Below are positions 32,000 through 39,069 of a DNA stretch of 39,069 nucleotides, piece after piece. The stretch spans positions 1-39,069 of the forward strand of contig JAEXUD010000054.1 in NCBI GenBank assembly GCA_023453025.1, read 5' to 3'. Position 1 is the first letter of the stretch; every line of letters starts with the position of its first letter. The notes beneath the pieces are model-generated. The model was given only the letters and a program-made list of their open reading frames with translations, ran no database searches and had not been told where the DNA came from. Position numbers and translations under genes: made by a program. Origin of the DNA: Bacillota bacterium (GTDB lineage Bacteria; Bacillota; Clostridia; Tissierellales; Sedimentibacteraceae).

Positions 32000-33767
32000 C
32001 AGGATAATAGTAAATTATGATGATTTGAATGCAGATATTGACACCCTTCTTAATGAAATCCGACTTATCAGAAATGAGCGTCTTTTCACGCAAATAATGG
32101 GAGATGATATAAAGAAAATCAAGGAATGGGAAAAGTCCTTGATCAAACGCATAAATGAGCCCTTTAACGCGGTAGTGGCAGGTGAATTTAAAAGAGGTAA
32201 ATCAACCCTGATAAATGCGCTGCTTGGGGATAATGTGGTGCCTACAAGTGTCTTGCCGGAAACTGTAACTATTAATAAAATATCTTATGGTGAAAAGACT
32301 TCTTCCACGGCAGTACTAAAAAATGGGAAAAAGGCAAGGCTTGAGCAAACTGAACTCAAAAGAAAGGAGCTTGAAAAAATAATATCTGAGCTTCCTGACG
32401 AAATTGAGTACGTGGATATAATACAGGACAATGACTTGTTAAAGGAAATGTCCATAATTGATACTCCCGGTGTCGGAGACATCTTTAACAAATTTGATGA
32501 GCAGGTCAGTGATTACTTAAAAAATGCTGATGCGCTGATATATGTCATTTCTGCAGCATCACCATTTTCTTTCACAGAGCAAAGCTTTATTTCTGCAGCA
32601 GTTATTCCGCAGAGTTTTTCGAGAATTTTTGTTGTGATAAATATGGCTGATTGTTTGGAAAACACTGAGAATATAGATAAGGTTGCGTCATATATAAAAG
32701 AACGTACAGAAAGAATCCTGCCAAATGCAAGTGTTTTTTGCGTCAGCGCACTTGATGAATACTGCCGCCTGAAAAATCTTCCTCGTCCGGCAGAAGAACT
32801 TTCAGGCTATCTGGAAAATAAATTTGAATTTTTCAGAACAGCGCTCAGAAGTGACATGATAATGCAAAAAAAAATCATCAAGACCATGCGTGTGGTTTCG
32901 ATTGCAGACTATATGCTCAACGATATCAACAGAAGGGCTGATCTGTTAATAGGTGTTCTGACATCAAAAATAGCCGATTTGTCAGCCTTTGAAGAACAAT
33001 ATGCTCATAAAAATTCAGAGTTTTCCATCAAGATTGAACGGGAAATCTCTTGTATATCATTAGATATAGACGAGATGCAATATGAAGCGGGCAAATGGAT
33101 TTCAGAGTTTATGAGCAGGGTTCTGGCGGAAATAAAATCAATTCAGTCAACTACCGGTTCTGATGTCTTGCAAAAATATTTCCAATTCTACATGATTGAA
33201 AAAATTAAAGGAGCAGTGGCAGCATGTACGGACAGGCATCAAACGCTCATTAATGAAAAATTGCAAAAAGCAGCCAAAAACATATCCTTGGAAATCTGCG
33301 CAGCATTCGATAGCATTGATTCCCGCATTTCCGACAGCATTTCAGATATGAGCTGGACTAATGTTGACTCAGCAATGTTTGCGACGGATGTAATAGTCAG
33401 CGGTATCAGCGGACTGAATTTAGGGCCAATTATGCTTATCGGACAGGCAATCGCAGGATTCGTGAGGAAAAAAGAAAGCAACGCAAAGTACATGGATTTT
33501 CTGGAGCCCGTCCTGCAGAATTATGATGATATTGTTTCCCAGGTGCTTGATGAGGTTCGTGCCGTATATGACAAGATGAAAAATGCGGCGGCAGATAAGC
33601 TGAATTCCATATATAACGAACAGCTGGAACAATCTGTCTCTGCCGTAAAACAGGCAAGGCAAATTAAGGAATCAGAAGAAATAAAGCAAGAAGATATCAT
33701 TAAATATCTGAATGAAACAAAGGATAAAATTACGGAACTTAAGTCCATACTGGACAAATACAAATAA
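31992..33767 (+). CDS. Dynamin-like GTPase 3
   Basis: 591 residues. P-loop GEFKRGKST (64-72), PETVT switch I (89-93), DTPG (157-160) and NMAD (217-220) as G4. A hydrophobic segment near residues 475-505 (FATDVIVSGISGLNLGPIML, then IGQAIAGFV) is a possible membrane paddle and is shorter than in GTPase 2. A coiled-coil-like tail ends the protein. It overlaps the M48 gene and closes the operon. The terminal hairpin right after it serves the opposite strand better. Confidence 0.87.
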   Translation: MNNRIIVNYDDLNADIDTLLNEIRLIRNERLFTQIMGDDIKKIKEWEKSLIKRINEPFNAVVAGEFKRGKSTLINALLGDNVVPTSVLPETVTINKISYGEKTSSTAVLKNGKKARLEQTELKRKELEKIISELPDEIEYVDIIQDNDLLKEMSIIDTPGVGDIFNKFDEQVSDYLKNADALIYVISAASPFSFTEQSFISAAVIPQSFSRIFVVINMADCLENTENIDKVASYIKERTERILPNASVFCVSALDEYCRLKNLPRPAEELSGYLENKFEFFRTALRSDMIMQKKIIKTMRVVSIADYMLNDINRRADLLIGVLTSKIADLSAFEEQYAHKNSEFSIKIEREISCISLDIDEMQYEAGKWISEFMSRVLAEIKSIQSTTGSDVLQKYFQFYMIEKIKGAVAACTDRHQTLINEKLQKAAKNISLEICAAFDSIDSRISDSISDMSWTNVDSAMFATDVIVSGISGLNLGPIMLIGQAIAGFVRKKESNAKYMDFLEPVLQNYDDIVSQVLDEVRAVYDKMKNAAADKLNSIYNEQLEQSVSAVKQARQIKESEEIKQEDIIKYLNETKDKITELKSILDKYK

Positions 33768-33768
33768 A

Positions 33769-33809
33769 AACCCGCCAGGGGGAGCCAAGGTCCCTCCCCT
33801 CGGCGGGTT
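33769..33809 (-). terminator. Terminator of the ornithine operon (minus), abutting the dynamin operon end
   Basis: Stem AACCCGCC / GGCGGGTT with an inner GGGG/CCCC stem, followed by TTTTTATTT on the minus strand. On the plus strand there is no T run after it, but the strong GC stem may still stop or protect the dynamin transcript. Confidence 0.85.
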
Positions 33810-33818
33810 CGCTGGATT

Positions 33819-34892
33819 CTAATTTATGTATACTCTCTCTACATATGGGTTTGAAGTTGTGGCTCTTAAAAGACTGGAATAGCTTAATTTAAACTTAACA
33901 ATATCTCCGACCTTGTATTTCTTGTCAGTGTTGTTCACATTTAAAATCAAATGGTCAGAACTTGCGCCCAATATGGATATCTCTGAGTCTATAGGATGCA
34001 GGTTGTCAGGATCTGCGTCCTGTCTTCCTACTGCTATTATGGCTCTTTTTATAATCCCTAAATCCTCATAAACAGGCTTGCTGCCGAATGCATCAACCCC
34101 TGTTTCACCGATGGGAAGAGATTGCTTTTCTTTTAGTTCGATTATTTCAGCCTCCAATGTAAATGCATCATCATAGAAGCCGTCAAGCATCTGACTGTAG
34201 GAGGTTTCATCTCCCAGCAAAAATGCTTCTCCGATTCTTAAGTTGTTTATTCCCTCTGGAAGCTCCTTCTTGCCTATTAAATGTACAGTGCTTGAATTTC
34301 CTCCGGATATCATTTTTAATTTGATATTAAACTTCTTTTCTATTTTTGCTGCTGTTTCAACCAGTACAGAGAGATTTTCCTTTGTGGGTATTACCGCACC
34401 GTAGCAAGTCAGGTTTACACCCAATCCGTACAGCTCAATATTTGAAAGCTTAAGTATTTCTTCAACTGCATGGTAAATTTCATCTTCATTCTTAAAGAAA
34501 ATTCCTTCTCTTAAATCTCCCAAATCAATCATCAGAAGAATTTTGTGTTTTTTATCCTGATTAACAGCTGCTTCATTTAGCTTCCTGATTGTTTCAATTT
34601 CGGAGTTTAATGATAAATCAGCGTGTGCAACAACTTCTTCTGCTTCAGACATCATAGGCAGTCTTAAAAGAGCTCTATCCTTTTTTGTTCCCTCATATTT
34701 TTTCAGATTTTGAATTCTTGAATCAGCCAGATAGTCAACATTTGATTCCTCCAGCAGCTTGTAAATTTCCATATCCGCACAATAACCCTTTGTGACTATC
34801 ATTAGGGAACAGCCTGAGCCTTTTACCATTTCTATGGTTTTGTTGAGGTTATTTTTTACCTTTTTTAAATCGATTACCAATCTAGGATACAT
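33819..34892 (-). CDS. orr: Ornithine racemase
   Basis: A 357-residue PLP enzyme of the alanine-racemase N-terminal (TIM barrel) type; PLP lysine K35 (MIVTKGYCAD). It has a short C-terminal beta domain. Orr converts L-ornithine to D-ornithine, the substrate of the aminomutase. The identification rests on family pattern plus its place as last gene of the ora cluster, one base after the accessory gene. A related amino-acid racemase is the alternative. Confidence 0.88.
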   Translation of the reverse strand: MYPRLVIDLKKVKNNLNKTIEMVKGSGCSLMIVTKGYCADMEIYKLLEESNVDYLADSRIQNLKKYEGTKKDRALLRLPMMSEAEEVVAHADLSLNSEIETIRKLNEAAVNQDKKHKILLMIDLGDLREGIFFKNEDEIYHAVEEILKLSNIELYGLGVNLTCYGAVIPTKENLSVLVETAAKIEKKFNIKLKMISGGNSSTVHLIGKKELPEGINNLRIGEAFLLGDETSYSQMLDGFYDDAFTLEAEIIELKEKQSLPIGETGVDAFGSKPVYEDLGIIKRAIIAVGRQDADPDNLHPIDSEISILGASSDHLILNVNNTDKKYKVGDIVKFKLSYSSLLRATTSNPYVERVYIN

Positions 34893-34893
34893 A

Positions 34894-36252
34894 TCATTCT
34901 CCTATTCTCAAACTTTTCTTCATCAACTTAACAGCGTCTTCGGGATAGCTCTTTGACAGAACACCCAATGAGGACAAAATATAATCCTCATCAATCAATA
35001 CTTGCGCAGCCTGAGCAGGGTATAATTCTTGCTCCTTGCTGTGGTTCTTAACCATATTAAGAATTGATTTCTTGTTCGGGAGTCTGGTCAATGCACCGCC
35101 GGTTCCGATAATATATTTTACGGCAGTTAAATCCTTGCCCTCAGCTACTGTCTTTTTGCCTGAAGCAGTATAAAAATATCTTAAATGTCCCGCATGCCTT
35201 TCCATTGAAGTCAAAACAGCTTCCTTTGTAAGGCGCTCAACAAATTGTTTTTCCCTGTCAGTTTCCGGTATTGGTTTGTAATTAGACAGAATTTCATCTG
35301 TATCGGGAAATTCTTTTCTCAGATTATCAATTCCTATTTTTTCTATAACATGATTTGCATTTACATAAACTCCAAGGTCGCCTTCAACTGTACGCTTTGC
35401 TTCAGGCTCGGGGCTTATCAAAATCATACTGATTTCTTCAGAACCCTTTGTTACTGAATGCACGTCTGTTGTTGCTCCTCCCACATCAAATACAACTAAA
35501 TCTCCTAATTCCTCTTTTAAAACCCTAGCCGCTTCCATTACCGCACCGGGTGTTGGAATAATAGGACCCTTTACAAGCTCTCTCACCTTTGCCATGCCCG
35601 GGGCATGTATGATGTGCTCCTCAAAGGCATCCTGAATTATTTTTCTCGTCGGCTCCACAACAAGAGTGTCTATTTTGGGATATACATTCTCAACTATATA
35701 AACCTGGTTGCCTGCTTCCTCACACATCAGCCTGACTTCTTCCTGATTCTCAATATTGCCTGCATAAATAACAGGAATATTTAAATTCATTGAAAGAATC
35801 ATTTCCAGATTGTGAATTGCCGTATCTCTTTCGCCGTAATCAACACCGCCTGCAACAAGAATTATATTAGGTTTAATTTCCTGTATTTTCTTTAAATCTG
35901 TTCTTCTCATTTTGCCTGAGGTAATCATTTTTATGATACCGCCTGCACCTAAGGCAGCTTCCTTAGCTGCTCTGACTGTCATATCATAAACCAGTCCATG
36001 GACAGTCATCTTTAATCCTCCGGCAGCACTGCTGGTAGCCAGCATATCATCCCATGTCAAATCATCTGCCTGCAGGTTATTTGTCAGAGAATCGATAGCT
36101 CCTTTAAGCCCTACTGTCACATCACCTTCTAAAACAGATGTAGGTGCCTGACCCTGCCCTACAAAGACAGGGTTTAAAGTACCTATTCCATTAAATGCAT
36201 TGACTACTGTGGTGGTACTGCCTATTTCAGCCACCAATACATCAACCTTCAA
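34894..36252 (-). CDS. GlmL/MutL-related ornithine degradation accessory protein
   Basis: 452 residues of the ASKHA/actin-like fold: phosphate loops VAEIGSTTTVVNAF at the N-terminus and VFDVGGATTDVHSV near residue 255, plus a late GTGGALTRLP. GlmL/MutL proteins accompany B12-dependent mutases and are thought to reactivate or assemble them. It starts one base past the oraE stop, so it probably maintains ornithine aminomutase, whose cofactor is prone to inactivation. That role is inferred from context. Confidence 0.85.
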   Translation of the reverse strand: MKVDVLVAEIGSTTTVVNAFNGIGTLNPVFVGQGQAPTSVLEGDVTVGLKGAIDSLTNNLQADDLTWDDMLATSSAAGGLKMTVHGLVYDMTVRAAKEAALGAGGIIKMITSGKMRRTDLKKIQEIKPNIILVAGGVDYGERDTAIHNLEMILSMNLNIPVIYAGNIENQEEVRLMCEEAGNQVYIVENVYPKIDTLVVEPTRKIIQDAFEEHIIHAPGMAKVRELVKGPIIPTPGAVMEAARVLKEELGDLVVFDVGGATTDVHSVTKGSEEISMILISPEPEAKRTVEGDLGVYVNANHVIEKIGIDNLRKEFPDTDEILSNYKPIPETDREKQFVERLTKEAVLTSMERHAGHLRYFYTASGKKTVAEGKDLTAVKYIIGTGGALTRLPNKKSILNMVKNHSKEQELYPAQAAQVLIDEDYILSSLGVLSKSYPEDAVKLMKKSLRIGE

Positions 36253-36253
36253 T

Positions 36254-38446
36254 TTATTTCATTTCCCTTCTGCGTTTTACTAAGAAGCTTGCGGCATCAA
36301 TGCCGTGGCTTCCTCTTCCAAATCCTGCATCCAGTCCTGCTTCAACAGCTATTTCATTTGATACCTGAGTTCCGCCGCATATAATCATTACCTTGTCCCT
36401 GATACCCTTTTCAATACAAAGGTCGTTGATTTTTTTCATATTTTTGTAGTGTACATCATCATGTGTGATGATTGTGCTTACCAATATAGCATCTGCGTTT
36501 GTTTCAATTGCTGCATCAACAAGCTTTTCTACAGGGCATGAGGTTCCGAGATATTCATATTTGATACCGAATTTCTCAATTCCGCCGTGCTTGATATCAA
36601 GTGTTTCTTTAAGTCCTACTGAGTGTTCATCCTCTCCTACAGTAGCAGCAACTACAAACATAGGATTATTTTGAATGTCTTCTCTGATTTCTTCTTCCGA
36701 CAGAACCTCAGGTTTTTCAGGAATAATAAGCTCGTTTATATCTATATCAAAGTTTACCTTTCCTTTAATTTCGCAATATGTTCCTTCTGATGGGTGTAAT
36801 ACCTGCTTGTGAACAACAGTTACATCCTCGAGCCCCATTTTTTCTCCGCATTTGATAGCAGCAAATTCAGCTGTTCTTTCATCCAGCGGAAGGAATATCG
36901 ACAACAGTACTGTTCCGTCGGCTCTCCATTCAACCTCCGGTTTAACCAAGTTTGTATCGTAATATTTTTCGACTTCTTTAAGTCTTACATTGACATTATC
37001 GTTTTCATCCAATTCGTCAATATACTGAATTTTAGAACGATCTTCGAATGTATCTCCCCCGATTGCTTCACTTGCGTTTTTAAATTCCTTTGGAATATTG
37101 TTATATCCATAGTGAACTGATACAGGAGCAAAGTAATCCTCATCTCTTTCGTAAACAAAGCCGTATCCTATTCCGCCCTCTATTTGCCGAGCTATACCGT
37201 CTCCGTTTCTTTCCGGATATTTGCCGCTGTCAACAAAAAATCCCTGTTCGACAGCCTTAAAAAATCCTCCGACTTCGAGAACCTCTTCCATAAACAATAT
37301 TGCTCTTTCCTTAAGCTCTCTTACGTCCTTCCCAAGAACTCCTTCTCTGTCAAGCTTAACCATTTCTCTTAAACCGTCCATGCCTGTAAGAGCTTGCTTT
37401 GCCGTCATAGTTCCTGCAATATTGTTGTAGTGCCACGGCACATTCCTGCCTTCGTCAGGAGTGATAGTTGACTGGATATCAGCACTCGTCAATCTCGAAA
37501 TCATCATGTTCATCGTATGAGTAACTGCTGCTTCGCGAGTATCTGATTCCATGTATTTTGTATTTTGCTGTGCTCTCATCTTGTATTCTCTGAATAAATC
37601 ACGAAGAGCAACTGCATATGGCAAGTCCAGTCTCATGCAAGGTGCCGGGGGTGCTGTAGGAGGCACTGTTGACAATGCAATATTTTCCGGTTTAATGCCG
37701 ACCTTGCGGGAGAATGCTGAGTTAATAGCATGCTGAACCATTAATTCAGGCATTACCTTCCATGCCTTCATAGCTGTGGCATTGGCATTGTGTGCTCCGT
37801 CTATCTGAAGCATGTCAGCCCAAGCCATGATTTTTTTAGCCTCACAGGCATCAACAAAGCTTCTTACTACGTTTACGTTTCTGTACAATACATTGTATTG
37901 CGGATCCTGGTGAGCACCGTTAACTCCCTCTTCAGCAAACATAACTGCTATATCAGGACCTGCAACACCTGAAATGTACGAATGGAAATTAATTGGGCGG
38001 CCTACTTCATCTTCGATTAAGTCACAGGCTTTTCTGCTGGCTCTGACTTGTTTTCTCGTAACCATGATACCGCCTATACCCTGGTTGGTTCCTTCAAGCA
38101 GCGAGTCAATATGTGACTGTCCTGCAGTCCTTATAACCATCAGATGGTCAGCACCATGCCATGCAGCCATACGCATTCTTCTTATGTCATCTTCAAATCT
38201 TCCGGAAGCTATTTCTGTTGTTATAACGCAGTCCGGCTGAGGGTCAATATATCCGAATCCTCTGCTGCCTGGCAACGGAACAGAATTTTTCAGGCTTTCT
38301 GATGTTTCTAGATATTCAAAATCACCGACGGTTCTTTTTTCGTTCCTTCCTTCTCTCCAGTGCCATCCGCGTCTTCTTGGTTCATATTTATCTAAATCTT
38401 GTAATAATTCTTTAATATCTAACTTTTTGTTAGGTTCCAGCTTCAT
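36254..38446 (-). CDS. oraE: D-ornithine 4,5-aminomutase large subunit
   Basis: 730 residues. An N-terminal TIM barrel binds substrate; the C-terminal Rossmann domain binds adenosylcobalamin. The B12 motif DxHxxG is present as DEHSVG with H608 as axial ligand, and K619 eleven residues later is the expected PLP-imine lysine, matching the His618/Lys629 spacing known from the C. sticklandii enzyme. The reaction moves the 5-amino group of D-ornithine to C4, giving 2,4-diaminopentanoate. Start ATG 38446 has AGGAGG eight bases upstream; the ATG at 38452 is only two bases from that site. Confidence 0.95.
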   Translation of the reverse strand: MKLEPNKKLDIKELLQDLDKYEPRRRGWHWREGRNEKRTVGDFEYLETSESLKNSVPLPGSRGFGYIDPQPDCVITTEIASGRFEDDIRRMRMAAWHGADHLMVIRTAGQSHIDSLLEGTNQGIGGIMVTRKQVRASRKACDLIEDEVGRPINFHSYISGVAGPDIAVMFAEEGVNGAHQDPQYNVLYRNVNVVRSFVDACEAKKIMAWADMLQIDGAHNANATAMKAWKVMPELMVQHAINSAFSRKVGIKPENIALSTVPPTAPPAPCMRLDLPYAVALRDLFREYKMRAQQNTKYMESDTREAAVTHTMNMMISRLTSADIQSTITPDEGRNVPWHYNNIAGTMTAKQALTGMDGLREMVKLDREGVLGKDVRELKERAILFMEEVLEVGGFFKAVEQGFFVDSGKYPERNGDGIARQIEGGIGYGFVYERDEDYFAPVSVHYGYNNIPKEFKNASEAIGGDTFEDRSKIQYIDELDENDNVNVRLKEVEKYYDTNLVKPEVEWRADGTVLLSIFLPLDERTAEFAAIKCGEKMGLEDVTVVHKQVLHPSEGTYCEIKGKVNFDIDINELIIPEKPEVLSEEEIREDIQNNPMFVVAATVGEDEHSVGLKETLDIKHGGIEKFGIKYEYLGTSCPVEKLVDAAIETNADAILVSTIITHDDVHYKNMKKINDLCIEKGIRDKVMIICGGTQVSNEIAVEAGLDAGFGRGSHGIDAASFLVKRRREMK

Positions 38447-38459
38447 TTGCATTCCCTCC

Positions 38460-38810
38460 TTAAAATAATGTGTCTACATCGTCCCAGTGTCTGCCGTTTG
38501 CAAGCTCCAAGCCTGCTTCACGCACTGTAAGCCCAAGTTTTTCAGATAGTCTCCATACAACATTTCCTGCGCCCTTGCCCATTAAGCCTTTATTCATAAC
38601 ACCTTCGATTATTGGCTTAACTTCCAGACTTGAAAAGCCCATTCTTAAAAGAATGCTTCTTTCAACTGATGGAGTTGTGTTCTTTTTACCTAGCTCTAAT
38701 AGAGGGTCTACTATTTGATTTGCTAAATTCCAAAATCTATCATAAAGCTCTTCGTCTGTGAGATTTGCTAAATGAGCTCTTCTTTGTTCGTAATCGTCAG
38801 CTCTTTTCAT
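38460..38810 (-). CDS. oraS: D-ornithine 4,5-aminomutase small subunit
   Basis: 116 residues, the full size of OraS, with the family pattern RRAHLANLTDEELYDRFW and GRHWDDVDTLF. It pairs with OraE, 13 bases downstream. Start at ATG 38810 with AGGAGG seven bases upstream; an ATG at 38816 is too near that site. Confidence 0.93.
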   Translation of the reverse strand: MKRADDYEQRRAHLANLTDEELYDRFWNLANQIVDPLLELGKKNTTPSVERSILLRMGFSSLEVKPIIEGVMNKGLMGKGAGNVVWRLSEKLGLTVREAGLELANGRHWDDVDTLF

Positions 38811-38845
38811 GTTCATTCCTCCTGATTTTATTTATAATCAGCAAT

Positions 38846-38911
38846 AGGCGTATTTTGCTGTTGTCATTCTGAACGCAGTGAAGAATCTCATGACATAACG
38901 CCCATACGCCT
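38846..38911. repeat. REP-like palindromic element in the ortB-oraS spacer
   Basis: Outer inverted repeat AGGCGTAT / ATACGCCT encloses GTCATTCTGAACGCAGTGAA with following GAATCTCATGAC (38863-38894), itself an imperfect hairpin. The GTCATTCTGA-(A/G)CG...GAAGAATCTC pattern recalls dispersed intergenic palindromes in many bacterial genomes. Within an operon it could stabilise or split the mRNA. Confidence 0.55.
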
Positions 38912-38931
38912 TTTCGCTTCATAAATTTATT

Positions 38932-39069
38932 TTATAATGATGCTATCACATTCTTTACATATTCTGTATCTGTATTTGTTTCCTCAGCAAGGAATACAAT
39001 ATCAGCATCTGTCGGTTCAACCTTGTAATTAGCTAATGCATTTTTAATCAATGACTTTCTTAAACTATC
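38932..39069 (-). CDS. ortB: C-terminal 45 residues of an ornithine-pathway gene, probably 2-amino-4-ketopentanoate thiolase beta subunit
   Basis: The frame is open from the window end to a TAA at 38932. The fragment (DSLRKSLIKNALANYKVEPT, then DADIVFLAEETNTDTEYVKN) is a small helical tail. OrtB commonly precedes oraS in clostridial ornithine clusters, so the call rests mainly on position. Most of the gene is off the window. Confidence 0.55.
   Translation of the reverse strand, partial: DSLRKSLIKNALANYKVEPTDADIVFLAEETNTDTEYVKNVIASL

Noticed and set aside
26126..33767. Prophage or transposon origin of the dynamin operon
   Set aside because: No integrase, transposase, phage structural gene, tRNA or attachment-type repeat flanks the region.

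Overview
The window looks like chromosomal DNA of a low-GC, spore-forming, amino-acid-fermenting anaerobe of the Bacillota (Clostridia/Tissierellia type, for example a Sedimentibacter- or Acetoanaerobium-like organism). This is inferred from strong GGAGG ribosome sites, AT-rich spacers, sporulation genes (spmA, spmB, a cwlD-type amidase, a collagen-like spore-surface-type protein) and an ornithine fermentation operon built around B12/PLP-dependent ornithine 4,5-aminomutase. No rRNA, tRNA, CRISPR array, transposase or phage gene was seen.

Layout. 1-714: 3' part of a collagen-like (Gly-Pro-Thr repeat) surface protein. 967-5481 (minus): an M24 proline-type peptidase and a five-gene FAD/iron-sulfur amino-acid dehydrogenase complex of the proline-dehydrogenase/HcnABC type, preceded by a good sigma-54 promoter and a palindromic upstream site. 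5782-8601 (plus): trkA-trkH potassium uptake. 8792-9511: spore-cortex-type amidase. 9609-17244 (minus): a long operon-like run matching the enterobacterial ydjXYZ-ynjBCDF neighbourhood (orphan ABC transporter, CDP-alcohol phosphatidyltransferase, two TVP38/DedA-like membrane proteins, a CCG-domain Fe-S protein, an Fe-S-motif lipoprotein). 17789-20513 (plus): an unknown conserved protein, a 25-residue hydrophobic peptide gene inside an inverted-repeat module, a membrane HD-GYP protein and a DUF5317-like protein. 20519-22952 (minus): spmB, spmA and a CBS-domain CorC/HlyC-type membrane protein. 23394-24265 (plus): a Tat-targeted C_GCAxxG_C_C-type protein followed by a 56-residue TatA. 24647-25903: membrane glycosyltransferase.

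26126-33767 (plus) is the most unusual part: three dynamin-like GTPases, three small membrane proteins with nearly identical C-terminal zinc ribbons, and an M48-family metallopeptidase, apparently one transcription unit. A membrane-remodelling GTPase set with its own protease recalls, as an analogy only, mitochondrial OPA1 (dynamin) and OMA1 (M48 protease). A role in membrane stress repair or phage defence is inference.

33819-39069 (minus): ornithine degradation, read from the right as ortB (partial), oraS, oraE, a GlmL/MutL-like accessory protein and orr. L-ornithine is racemised by Orr, D-ornithine is rearranged by OraSE, and the product is later thiolysed by OrtAB. Many start sites were moved from the longest reading frame to an internal codon because a Shine-Dalgarno site dictates it; these cases are stated in the entries.
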